Of a DNA stretch of 64,000 nucleotides, positions 44,841 to 52,779 are shown piece after piece. A program made the position numbers and the translations under genes. The notes under the pieces were generated by a model that saw only the letters and a program-made list of their open reading frames with translations, had not been told where the DNA came from and made no database searches. Numbering within the stretch: the stretch's first letter is position 1; the number at the start of each line of letters is the position of its first letter. The stretch comes from Brevibacillus ruminantium (lineage in GTDB: Bacteria; Bacillota; Bacilli; Brevibacillales; Brevibacillaceae). The DNA is taken from assembly GCF_023746555.1 (NCBI RefSeq), contig NZ_CP098755.1, positions 4,844,001-4,908,000 of the forward strand. The letters are read 5' to 3'.

Positions 44841-45176
44841 TTATGTCCGTATATCCACTATTTGATCCATCTGGATCCACTGGATTTCCTCGTCGTTCAT
44901 CAGCTTGATACGTCGTCCCTGCTGATCAATCCATTTTACAATTCCCCACATGCTGCAGGTATTGCCCAGCTCTTCTCTGAACTGTTGCCACCAGATAATG
45001 GTGATTGCGTAGTCCAGTTGCAAAGATTCCTGAAGAATGCGGTTGATCTCGGCCTTTTCGTCCTCCTCCAGTTCTGGTTTTTCGACCAGTGTTTTTTCAA
45101 AGTAGTAATCGGATAACGCTTGGCCATGTTCCGGCAAAACCCATCGCATTGCAAACAAATCGTCCATCTTGCCCAT
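44841..45176 (-). CDS. YolD-like protein, SOS-linked
   Basis: 111 residues with the family pattern: MRWVLPEHGQALSDYYFEK, then the acidic KPELEEDEKAEINRILQES and a small beta domain (MWGIVKWIDQQGRRIKLMN). YolD-like genes normally sit with a Y-family DNA polymerase gene; none is here, so it is an orphan copy. GAGGTGAGAT ribosome site. Upstream is a promoter (TTGCAT, 18 bases, TATAAT) with a LexA-box-like palindrome. Confidence 0.75.
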   Translation of the reverse strand: MGKMDDLFAMRWVLPEHGQALSDYYFEKTLVEKPELEEDEKAEINRILQESLQLDYAITIIWWQQFREELGNTCSMWGIVKWIDQQGRRIKLMNDEEIQWIQMDQIVDIRT

Positions 45177-45192
45177 TATCTCACCTCATACA

Positions 45193-45206
45193 CGAACGTT
45201 TGTTTG
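45193..45206. promoter_or_regulatory. Candidate LexA box of the YolD-like gene
   Basis: CGAACGTTTGTTTG agrees with 12 of 14 positions of the Bacillus LexA consensus and overlaps the start of the leftward transcript. Supports damage-inducible expression. Confidence 0.55.
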
Positions 45207-45241
45207 TATTATATGCGAACAACATGCGAACATGCAAATAA

Positions 45242-45263
45242 AAATGCCTCGTTAATACGAGGC
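45242..45263 (-). terminator. Terminator after the SDH-family protease
   Basis: TGCCTCG and CGAGGCA arms with ATTTTTATTT on the minus strand. Confidence 0.8.
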
Positions 45264-45289
45264 AAAAGAAAAATTATAATTTCTCTTTG

Positions 45290-46180
45290 CTATACAGATA
45301 CTGAGTTCTTACTTCCTTCAAACACTTTCGCTAGCCCTTGAGTTTGCATATCCGTTAAGTAAATAGACATCAATCTCCAGTAAGCTTCCCAAACCGTATC
45401 ATTAATCTGATAATAACGAACTTTCAGTCCTAATGATTCTGCTTCAGACCAGTTGATTACAGATCCGTGATTCGGGTATTTTTCAATATCCAATAACTGA
45501 TCCGCGATGTCTCTCGCTTTTTGAGCATCACCTATACACATCGATCTCAATAACCAACGTTCTGCAATGTTCCTTGCATGATCTTCAGCCTGTCTACAAA
45601 ACTGAATGAAAGCTGCATCAACACTCTGCAATATTGGGAAGTACGTAGGGTTCAAGTTGCCATTATTCTTAATTACCTCAGCTTGAATAGCTTCGAGTCC
45701 CTTTAAGAACGCTTTTGCAGGACGATAAGTCATGATCCCTTGCATGTTACGAATTGGTACCTGTGGATCAATTGGCCCTAGTTCAGATGAGTCTCCCATC
45801 ACAATTTCGTCAGCAAATAAAGAAATCATAGTGCCCGCACTTTTGGCAGTTAGCGGTACTACGACACGAAGATGCTTTATCTTAGGTAACAGTGTGTTTA
45901 CTAGTTGTTCAGCAGCATTTGGATCTCCGCCCGGTGTATGAAGTAAGAAATCCACTTCACTATCGTCTTCCAAATCATGTATCAATTCACTGAAAGGCAA
46001 TACATCGTCTCTACTAATAGAACTGTTACTGTGATGAAAATTAGAAACGTAAACAATGATGCGACGACCAGTTAACTTTTCAATGTCTTTGATCCATTCT
46101 TGTCGATAGTAACGATTTCTATTGGCTGCAAAATATAACGGTGTTTGTTTAGGGAAATTAAACTCACCGGTTGAAGACAA
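45290..46180 (-). CDS. SDH/SppA-like Clp-fold serine protease
   Basis: A 296-residue soluble protein of the serine dehydrogenase proteinase (SDH_sah) family. VDFLLHTPGGDPNAAEQL forms the oxyanion part, and TAKSAGTMISLFADEIVMG has the nucleophile Ser; the Lys-like partner is less clear. The TTG start has GAGGTGAAG upstream. It follows the small 61-residue gene by 15 bases. In prophages such proteases may be lysogenic conversion genes; the substrate is unknown. Confidence 0.8.
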   Translation of the reverse strand: MSSTGEFNFPKQTPLYFAANRNRYYRQEWIKDIEKLTGRRIIVYVSNFHHSNSSISRDDVLPFSELIHDLEDDSEVDFLLHTPGGDPNAAEQLVNTLLPKIKHLRVVVPLTAKSAGTMISLFADEIVMGDSSELGPIDPQVPIRNMQGIMTYRPAKAFLKGLEAIQAEVIKNNGNLNPTYFPILQSVDAAFIQFCRQAEDHARNIAERWLLRSMCIGDAQKARDIADQLLDIEKYPNHGSVINWSEAESLGLKVRYYQINDTVWEAYWRLMSIYLTDMQTQGLAKVFEGSKNSVSV

Positions 46181-46195
46181 GATACTTCACCTCAA

Positions 46196-46381
46196 CTAAA
46201 ATTTGTAATATTGCTTTTGAGTGGATTTTTCATGGGGATTTTGTTGTGGTGACTCTTGGATGCTTTTTTGATAACGAGAATAATCAGTCAAAAATGTTTC
46301 ATATTTCTGCTCCAACGATTTCCCATTTGCATCAGTTTTGATCTTCTGTTCTTCAATAGACTTTAATAACATATCCAACAT
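46196..46381 (-). CDS. Small hypothetical partner of the SDH protease
   Basis: 61 residues, hydrophilic, helical then Q/N/S-rich. GAGGTGATAAA ribosome site. Operon with the protease. Confidence 0.55.
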   Translation of the reverse strand: MLDMLLKSIEEQKIKTDANGKSLEQKYETFLTDYSRYQKSIQESPQQNPHEKSTQKQYYKF

Positions 46382-46612
46382 TTTATCACCTCAGCGAATT
46401 GGATAATGTAACACAGATTTCACTTACTGTCATTTTTTCATTCAACGATACCATACTTGGAATTAACTCTCAATACACCAAGCAAAATTGTAATCAAACT
46501 TTTACTGTATTGAACACCTTAATATACCCTAAAAAGATAAAAAACATCCTTCTTTGGACATCTCCAAGAGATTTGTACTTTGGTAAATACATCCAAACAT
46601 TTACAGTGTGTT

Positions 46613-46665
46613 CGTGTTTGTTCCCCTATACACAATGGTATAGGTTTGATAAAATAAAGACATAA
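46613..46665 (+). promoter_or_regulatory. Promoter-like motif shared with 48075-48120 (copy 1)
   Basis: TTGTTCCCCTATAC, about 20 bases, then TGATAAAATAAAGA and AACA...AAGGG. Same arrangement precedes the 48164 gene. It lies directly upstream of the 46689 gene. Confidence 0.55.
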
Positions 46666-46688
46666 CAAGGACAAGGGGGCGAACCATT

Positions 46689-47036
46689 ATGAAAAACGTA
46701 ATGACGAGAGCATGGGAAATCGCAAAGCTCGCTGCGAACAAATTCGGTGGAAAAGTTAAGGAATTTTTCGCTCAATCCCTTCGTCTCGCTTGGTACGAGG
46801 TCAAATCCATGACTGCCGCAACTGAAAAGGTCATCGTCGAAGCAAACCACGATACAAAACTCATTAATGTGTACGGCGAGCGCAATGGAAAAGTGTTTTT
46901 CAAACGTGAAAACCTGAATGTATCTGACTACCGTGAAGCTTATGGGTACCTGGTAGTAGGCAAAGGCATCAGTACCGCTGTATTTTACACCATCGTCAAT
47001 GACGCTAAACAACTCAACGGCGTTAAAGTCCACTGA
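46689..47036 (+). CDS. Phage hypothetical protein
   Basis: 115 residues. Amphipathic N-terminal helix (KNVMTRAWEIAKLAANKFGG) and then a strand-rich domain. AAGGGGG ribosome site. Read toward the lysis genes, opposite to the late operon. No known function. Confidence 0.55.
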   Translation: MKNVMTRAWEIAKLAANKFGGKVKEFFAQSLRLAWYEVKSMTAATEKVIVEANHDTKLINVYGERNGKVFFKRENLNVSDYREAYGYLVVGKGISTAVFYTIVNDAKQLNGVKVH

Positions 47037-47134
47037 TAAATAGGTAAATGCCGGCGAGTGTTTGGCGGTCAAGTGTCGGTGGTTGACAATCAACGGTATT
47101 AACGGCAGCAGCAGCCTAAAGAGAGGTGTATTGC

Positions 47135-47809
47135 ATGAAGCACGAGTTGATTCCAGGTCAGCGTTTCAATCGGCTAGAGGTTATCCGTGAGGTCGATAAG
47201 AAAAACAATCGCCGGCAGGTATTGTGTAAGTGTGATTGCGGAAACGAAAAAGTCGTAAACCTATACAAACTGCTTGACGGACTCACACGATCATGCGGTT
47301 GCCTAAACCGAGAGGCGATAGCGAGGTCACGTTTTAAAGATTTGACAAACCACAAATTTGGAAGACTCCGGGTGATAGGTACTGATGGAAACATGCGGCA
47401 CAACAGAAGCGTGATGTGGGAGTGTGAGTGTGAGTGTGGCGAAATCGTTCCAGTTTCATCGAGAGATCTAACAAGCGGAAATAAAAAGTCATGTGGATGT
47501 CTTATCCCTGATCATACATCCACTTTAAAAGAGCATAACGAAAAGCACCATACCGTAGATGGAGTTTTTGTGCCACTCCTTAAACAAAAATTGCAGAAAA
47601 ACAGTACGACCGGCGCAAAGGGCGTGTCTATTCAACGAAAAAAGGATGGGAGCATTAAATACGTTGCGAACATAACCATCAAAGGTAAGAGGCATTATTT
47701 AGGGATATTCGACGAAAAAGAGGATGCTATTGCCGCGAGAGCTGCAGCGGAAGAAAAATATCACAAACCGTATTTGGAGGGCAGCAATGATGGAAACAGC
47801 AAAAATTAA
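47135..47809 (+). CDS. AP2-domain phage protein with zinc knuckles
   Basis: About 224 residues from ATG behind GAGAGGTG. Two zinc-binding repeats (CKCDCG...SCGCL and CECECG...SCGCL) are followed by an AP2 DNA-binding domain (GAKGVSIQRKKDGSIKY, KRHYLGIFDEKEDAIAARAA). Proteins like this are usually DNA-binding, often related to HNH homing enzymes, but no HNH centre is seen here. Confidence 0.75.
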   Translation: MKHELIPGQRFNRLEVIREVDKKNNRRQVLCKCDCGNEKVVNLYKLLDGLTRSCGCLNREAIARSRFKDLTNHKFGRLRVIGTDGNMRHNRSVMWECECECGEIVPVSSRDLTSGNKKSCGCLIPDHTSTLKEHNEKHHTVDGVFVPLLKQKLQKNSTTGAKGVSIQRKKDGSIKYVANITIKGKRHYLGIFDEKEDAIAARAAAEEKYHKPYLEGSNDGNSKN

Positions 47810-48053
47810 GTGGACAGGAACGGGTACATGGGATGGTTGGCGAATCGTTGAGGATACTCTTATAAGTCCATCCGGGCGCAGGTATCTCCCCGTAGACCTC
47901 GAACCAAAGGTGTACTCACAGGCTGATCTTGCAAAGGCCCTAGGTGTAACACGTGGCGCAATTGCGGATAGAGTCAGGCGAGGGACTCTGCCGCCCTTTG
48001 ATGAGGGCAAGACGTGGCGAGCTGAGACAATCAGATATCTTTTCGATAAGTAA
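47787..48053 (+). CDS. HTH DNA-binding phage protein
   Basis: 88 residues from ATG behind GGAGGGCAGC; overlaps the AP2 gene stop by 23 bases. Helix-turn-helix in YSQADLAKALGVTRGAIADR, then a wing (GTLPPFDEGKTW). Likely a small regulator. Confidence 0.65.
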   Translation: MMETAKIKWTGTGTWDGWRIVEDTLISPSGRRYLPVDLEPKVYSQADLAKALGVTRGAIADRVRRGTLPPFDEGKTWRAETIRYLFDK

Positions 48054-48074
48054 AGTTAACAATTTGTTCGCTTG

Positions 48075-48121
48075 TGTTCCCCTATACAATTACGTGTAGT
48101 GATTGTATAATAAAGATAACA
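48075..48121 (+). promoter_or_regulatory. Promoter-like motif shared with 46613-46665 (copy 2)
   Basis: GTGTTCCCCTATAC, about 20 bases, TGTATAATAAAGATAACA, then AAGGG. It includes a consensus-like TATAAT. Confidence 0.6.
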
Positions 48122-48163
48122 GCAAGGGACGACGGTTAAAACAAGCCAAAGGAGCGATGAAAG

Positions 48164-48427
48164 GTGTCAAACTATGGAACAGTAAATTTTGAGGGCAAAA
48201 CGTACAAACTCACAGGCGAAGCTGATTTTACGAACCGGTTGTTGGAGGGACGCTACAAAAATTACACAGATGCGAGCGAGGGAGACAAGTACGACGCGGA
48301 GTTCTCTGCCCCAGCTGTAGACAACGAAGGCAACGAAGTTACAGTTTACTGGATGTTTGAGTTTGTCAAAGGCGATGAGCCTGAGTTGGACTCGCTGAAT
48401 TGGAAAGATGTTGCTCGTATTGTATAG
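48164..48427 (+). CDS. Hypothetical phage protein
   Basis: 87 residues starting at GTG after GGAGCGATGAAAG. Acidic beta-rich protein (NFEGKTYKLTGEADF, VYWMFEFVKGDEPE). Behind the shared promoter motif. Unknown. Confidence 0.55.
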   Translation: MSNYGTVNFEGKTYKLTGEADFTNRLLEGRYKNYTDASEGDKYDAEFSAPAVDNEGNEVTVYWMFEFVKGDEPELDSLNWKDVARIV

Positions 48428-48436
48428 GCCATAATA

Positions 48437-48476
48437 AAAAATGCCCTCCTTCCGGGATAAGCGGTGGAGGGCATTT
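48437..48476. terminator. Convergent terminator at the end of the late operon
   Basis: ATGCCCTCC and GGAGGGCAT arms; T tracts on both sides. Ends the rightward gene and the leftward lysis genes. Confidence 0.8.
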
Positions 48477-48479
48477 TCA

Positions 48480-49115
48480 TCAATTGAAGTGATTCGGGTA
48501 TTGGTCCGTGAGCGAATTGTTTCGTGGTATACCTACCTCATCGCGCAGTGCGTTTGCTGCATAATGAGCTGCTGCCTGTACTTGCTTATCCGAGCTTGCC
48601 GTCCAGAGTGCGCCAAGTACCGCTATCACTTTTTCCGCAGCATCTTTATCTACACATTGTTTAACATTATCCACAGTTTTTCTCTCCTTCTCGTAGTAGT
48701 CATCTACGTATTTAACCGGATGAATATGGTTCCCATACCCAAAACTCTTTCCGTTTTCTCTCACCTCAAAATGTAGATGCTGCCCTGTTGATTTGCCAGT
48801 GCTGCCTTGCTTCCCAATCACTTGCCCTTCTGCTACCTTTTGCCCCACAGTTACGCAAGCCTCTGAAAGATGAGCATACAACTGCAGGTGGTTATATTTA
48901 TCTTGGATAATTACCGTAATGCCGAATCCACCCACACCCGTTCCTGTCTGCCCCATTTTGGCATGCATCACCGTGCCTGGAATAAATGCTTTGATTTCAG
49001 AGTTTGGCGCCTTCACAAGGTCAATGCCGGTGTGGAATTCATTTCCTCCGGTTATGGGGCTTCTCCGTGGACCGTAAGGACTGGTCACGCGATATTCCTG
49101 CATGAGAGCGATCAT
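48480..49115 (-). CDS. M23 peptidase endolysin
   Basis: A 211-residue protein. Zinc ligands of the M23 (lysostaphin-type) fold are visible: H28 and D32 in FHTGIDL, and HLHFEV near residue 113. Such enzymes cut peptide cross-bridges. No signal peptide, as expected for a holin-dependent lysin. A helical C-terminal tail (about 140-211) may bind cell wall. Its start overlaps the holin stop by four bases. Confidence 0.88.
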   Translation of the reverse strand: MIALMQEYRVTSPYGPRRSPITGGNEFHTGIDLVKAPNSEIKAFIPGTVMHAKMGQTGTGVGGFGITVIIQDKYNHLQLYAHLSEACVTVGQKVAEGQVIGKQGSTGKSTGQHLHFEVRENGKSFGYGNHIHPVKYVDDYYEKERKTVDNVKQCVDKDAAEKVIAVLGALWTASSDKQVQAAAHYAANALRDEVGIPRNNSLTDQYPNHFN

Positions 49116-49507
49116 TTCGCAGCACCCTTTCCTTTCAACACTTCCACCGCACGTTTGATAGGCTCCGGGACCATCAGACCGGCCCGGCCTGCATTTTCAA
49201 TGATGGACAGCAGTTCGTTGGCCAGATAGAAAAAAATTGTCGCGTCCCGTAAAAAGTGTTGGTCCCCAAGTGCAGTGTCGACGAGATGAGCAATGCCAAC
49301 CATTGCAAAGATCAGCACCTTTCGGGCGATCCCAATCAAACCTACCTTGCTTTTGAGTTTCCCTTCCATACCCGAGGCTATAACTCCGCTTACATAGTCG
49401 ATGATGTTAAAAGCAAGCAAAATGCCCAGCAACGGGGACCATCCCCCAAATAGATAGGTTACCGCAGCCCCGCCAAATGCGACTACCCATTTATAAGTCA
49501 TTTCCAT
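49112..49507 (-). CDS. Phage holin (TcdE/holin_4 family)
   Basis: 131 residues with three or four hydrophobic segments and the family segment LAFNIIDYVSGVIASGMEGKL, SKVGLIGIARKVLIF. Forms membrane pores that release the endolysin. Confidence 0.85.
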   Translation of the reverse strand: MEMTYKWVVAFGGAAVTYLFGGWSPLLGILLAFNIIDYVSGVIASGMEGKLKSKVGLIGIARKVLIFAMVGIAHLVDTALGDQHFLRDATIFFYLANELLSIIENAGRAGLMVPEPIKRAVEVLKGKGAAK

Positions 49508-49545
49508 GAGATATCTTCCTCTCTTCCCTCTTGGGGCAAAAAATT

Positions 49546-49570
49546 AGGGAGCCACATAAGCAGCTCCCCA
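49546..49570 (-). terminator. Terminator at the end of the tail operon
   Basis: GGGAGC and GCTCCC arms followed by ATTTTTTG on the minus strand; sits between the last structural gene and the holin. Confidence 0.65.
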
Positions 49571-49597
49571 TGAAAAAAACGCCCTTCCTACGGAGCG

Positions 49598-49732
49598 TTA
49601 CGCCAATGGCTTGCCGTCTGTGCCCAAACCCATAGCCTCCAGGTCAGCTTTAACAGCGTCTTGGAGGTTCAACGGGATTTGTTCAAAGGTGCGGCGGCCA
49701 TTGACAATCAGGCTTACGCATACAGTTACCAT
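49598..49732 (-). CDS. CD1375-like small phage protein
   Basis: 44 residues from the ATG behind GGAGGTGAAC. Pattern [20 protein letters not shown] fits the CD1375 family found before holin genes. An in-frame upstream ATG at 49792 also has a strong AGGAGGGAG site and would add a hydrophobic 20-residue leader, so two forms may be made. Confidence 0.7.
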   Translation of the reverse strand: MVTVCVSLIVNGRRTFEQIPLNLQDAVKADLEAMGLGTDGKPLA

Positions 49733-49814
49733 AGTGTGTTCACCTCCTTCCAAGAACAAAAAAATAAGCCATATCCATAGTCGCTGAAGCATTCCGGCTC
49801 CCTCCTATGCTGGC

Positions 49815-50138
49815 TTATTTTCCTGTGATCATTTCGTATAGTTCTAAAATTGCCTCTTGGGCGTCCAGGTTTGATTTCTTTAATTCAGCATTTTCCTTTT
49901 CTAATCGATCAATTCTTTCCTGGTCTGGATTGATAATATCTGCATACTCGTACCACAGTTCGCTCGTTTCCGGATTGATGTACAGATCAGCACGTTTTCC
50001 CGGTACTCGCTCAGGCTCTGGGAGAGAATCAACAAGTACCCCAGCAGCAATCAAATCTTCAGGAAGTTCTGAGGGAAAATCGTGAATCAAAACAACTCTT
50101 GCTTTTGTATCGCTTTCCTTTCTATATCCGAGATACAT
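49815..50138 (-). CDS. Phage tail-fibre-associated hypothetical protein
   Basis: About 107 residues from ATG behind AAGGGTG. A globular N-terminus ends with ADLYINPETSELWYEYAD and is followed by a coiled coil (RIDRLEKENAELKKS). This layout is common just after tail-fibre genes in Bacillales phages. Confidence 0.6.
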   Translation of the reverse strand: MYLGYRKESDTKARVVLIHDFPSELPEDLIAAGVLVDSLPEPERVPGKRADLYINPETSELWYEYADIINPDQERIDRLEKENAELKKSNLDAQEAILELYEMITGK

Positions 50139-50153
50139 TCTTAACACCCTTTC

Positions 50154-51143
50154 TTAAAGTATTTTGTAAGAAAATTTCACTCGACGTAACCCTTTAGCAG
50201 GGAGTGAGTAGAAAGTTGAGTCTGAAAGCACACCCTTCAAAGGGGCCGTCGAATCGCGGTACAAGCCGAATAGATACAAATCAGAAAGTCTTAGCTTAAA
50301 TCCATAACTTCCAACTGCAGCATATACGGCATCTTTTATGACCCGCAGACGCGGCATCCTCCCTGCCCTAGAGTCGTCGCTAGTCGGAATTTCTTGTCTA
50401 TTTTTTATAACAGGATCGGAAGACCCAGAAACATCAACTCTAATGACATACACGAAACTACTACCGATCGGAGAACTAACAGAGAGTAGACATTTTGCGT
50501 CTAAGGGATCAGGAATTACAGATCGGAGCGATATATTGCTATTTACCCAAACTAGGCTACCATTTGATGTAAGTTTATAGACAGCGCCACCTTGGTGCGA
50601 ATATATATGAGACTCAAAGAAAATGATCCCATAGTAACTGATAGAATATGCAGTTCCTATTTCATGTCTCCAAACCATACTCCCAGTCGGAGATAGTTTT
50701 GCTATGATCTCTTTTGAATTATAAGTTCCTCCTACATAGATATCACCCGACTTATCGACTGTACCTTGACCAATCGAGAAAGGATAAGAAAATGAAAATA
50801 CAATCTCTGTTTGAGCCCCTGTTGTCCGGTTGATTTTAAGGCACTTTGTTTCTCCAAACACATAATAAAAACCATCTTGCCCAATACATGTAGATGTTAC
50901 TACGAAGTTAAGCGGAACTGTCCAAACAACTGATCCATCATTAGGACTAAATTTTTTTGTCCATTTTTGGCTATAGGTCATGTAGAAGGAATTGTCATCG
51001 TCAACCTCAGGGAACACAGTTGTGCTCCCCGTATCGAGACCGTTTACTTCCCACATAGTCTCTATGCTTTCTTTCAGGTCTTTTGGCAATGCTACACTTT
51101 TTCCAGCCAGCCCATGCGCTGCAAGAACATCCATTACATTCAT
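50154..51143 (-). CDS. Tail protein with beta-propeller-like repeats
   Basis: 329 residues. Repeats such as DGSVVWTVPL, TGSMVWRHEI and NGSLVWVNSN resemble PQQ-type propeller blades. The first 30 residues are helical and probably link it to the tail. Placed after the collar-fibre gene, so likely a receptor-binding tip or adhesion protein. The C-terminal part fits no known family. Confidence 0.6.
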   Translation of the reverse strand: MNVMDVLAAHGLAGKSVALPKDLKESIETMWEVNGLDTGSTTVFPEVDDDNSFYMTYSQKWTKKFSPNDGSVVWTVPLNFVVTSTCIGQDGFYYVFGETKCLKINRTTGAQTEIVFSFSYPFSIGQGTVDKSGDIYVGGTYNSKEIIAKLSPTGSMVWRHEIGTAYSISYYGIIFFESHIYSHQGGAVYKLTSNGSLVWVNSNISLRSVIPDPLDAKCLLSVSSPIGSSFVYVIRVDVSGSSDPVIKNRQEIPTSDDSRAGRMPRLRVIKDAVYAAVGSYGFKLRLSDLYLFGLYRDSTAPLKGVLSDSTFYSLPAKGLRRVKFSYKIL

Positions 51144-51159
51144 CGTGATCCCCTCCTTT

Positions 51160-52101
51160 CTAAGTCACGCTGATAATATTGCCATCGGCATCATAAGCAA
51201 TGGTCCACGTTACTGTTTCTACTACGGATGTCCCAGCAGCATTGTAGATGCTCCAAGTGTCTGTTCGGTAATTGCCGTTGCTATCCGGATTGCTCAGAAC
51301 AGACTTTAAAAAGAGAGTATTGTCTTTTTTTCTGCGCCATTCTGCTGTGACAAATTTCCCGTTTGAGTCCAAGCCACTCCTTGAAAATCGTAGTCGAACA
51401 GTTAAACCGGCGTCTATCTTGACATCGCCTGTAAAGGTATCACCAGACTTTTTAGCATACAAGGAATCAGCCGTGGTCTGATTAATTGCCCCACTCTGTA
51501 TCCCTGCTAGCTTTGAAAAATCTGAAGGACTCATAAAACCCGCTGTTGTTTGCGTGGCATTCGGGTGTGTGTGGTTCTTAGCCGCAGCTCCAACTTGATC
51601 CGCTGTCACCTTGTGAGGATTGGAGTAATTCTTGGTATGATCTTCAAACTCCTCATGAGTTACAAAACCGCTTGGCGAAATAACTGCCGTTACCTCACTG
51701 GCACTTCCGACTGCAATATTGACCTGAAACTCACGAGAAAATGGACCTGCTGAAATCGGTGGGATGTTGTCCCCTTTTGTTCCCGCATTTGTATACCCAT
51801 ACAAGATTTCTCCTAGATCAGGATCTTCGGCATATATTCCGAGTTCGCAAGAATAAACTGCCTGTTTGACATTTGTGTTTTCAAAGAGACCCTTGACATG
51901 TGCTGTACTACCAGTACGACTAATTCCAAAGATAGTGACCCAGTCAATCGGCTGAACAAGATCTGTCAGAACTGCCGGGTCGCCATTATACGATCCGGAG
52001 CCAATTCGCATTCGTGTATAAGTGATGGCGGTGCCTGACTGCGCTTTTGCATAAAGATTTTTCCCCAACTCTGTGATTGTCATTTTAGGGTAAATCGCCA
52101 A
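51160..52101 (-). CDS. Tail fibre (tail-collar fibre N-terminal domain)
   Basis: About 313 residues from a TTG behind AGGAGGGG. N-terminus MTITELGKNLYAKAQSG and the IGSGSYNGD segment match the DUF3751/tail-collar fibre domain. HxxNPHKVTADQVGAA and the CTD are typical fibre shaft sequences. It links the baseplate to the receptor-binding protein. Confidence 0.8.
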   Translation of the reverse strand: MAIYPKMTITELGKNLYAKAQSGTAITYTRMRIGSGSYNGDPAVLTDLVQPIDWVTIFGISRTGSTAHVKGLFENTNVKQAVYSCELGIYAEDPDLGEILYGYTNAGTKGDNIPPISAGPFSREFQVNIAVGSASEVTAVISPSGFVTHEEFEDHTKNYSNPHKVTADQVGAAAKNHTHPNATQTTAGFMSPSDFSKLAGIQSGAINQTTADSLYAKKSGDTFTGDVKIDAGLTVRLRFSRSGLDSNGKFVTAEWRRKKDNTLFLKSVLSNPDSNGNYRTDTWSIYNAAGTSVVETVTWTIAYDADGNIISVT

Positions 52102-52115
52102 TTCATTTCCCCTCC

Positions 52116-52775
52116 TTATAATGCCTCTGAAGAAATCGTGATTCGGTCGCAACCACTTACAATAACTCCGAGATAGTCCTTTCTATTAGCCTCTGACATC
52201 CACCACTCTTGCGGCATCTCAGATTCAATTGTGATTGTGTCTCTGCCACTCACCAGCATTCCAACATAATCCATTCGGTCTATTTCCGATTCCCAGGCGA
52301 TGTTGATACGTACACCTGATGGTTTAGGGATGATGTAGCCCAGTGTGACAAGCAAAACGCTGTGTAGACCCAGATCCCCCCGGATTTTGGCTTTCATCGT
52401 CATGTCTTGGTTATCGAACAGCCTCAACCTTGCGCTCGGGAAGAGATCATCCCACAGTTTATAAATCTGAGGTATAGTCCCATCCCATTGGTTCTGCGCG
52501 ATTTTTGCCTTGAGAGCGATACGGTAATTGTCATCGTCCAGCACCGGGGATGACCCGTCAGCCAATTGAAAAGGCAGGTACCTTGACCTGCCTACTAAAT
52601 CGCCCACTGTATCAAGTTGTACCCCGACCGCTTTGTTGACATCAAAAGCTTCGGGTATTCTGCTGACGACCGTTACCGCTGCGTCCCCTCTTTCTAGGAC
52701 TACAGTAAGCCAACTCATGAATTTGTCTTTATTACAGTGCTGGGAAGTGATCAAATCGAGATATTGTTGTATCAT
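52116..52775 (-). CDS. Baseplate protein, DUF2612
   Basis: 219 residues. GVQLDTVGDLVGRSRYLPF and DDDNYRIALKAKIAQNQWDG identify DUF2612, a protein in the place of gpI in contractile tails. It probably connects the J wedge to the fibres. Confidence 0.8.
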   Translation of the reverse strand: MIQQYLDLITSQHCNKDKFMSWLTVVLERGDAAVTVVSRIPEAFDVNKAVGVQLDTVGDLVGRSRYLPFQLADGSSPVLDDDNYRIALKAKIAQNQWDGTIPQIYKLWDDLFPSARLRLFDNQDMTMKAKIRGDLGLHSVLLVTLGYIIPKPSGVRINIAWESEIDRMDYVGMLVSGRDTITIESEMPQEWWMSEANRKDYLGVIVSGCDRITISSEAL

Positions 52776-52779
52776 CTAC

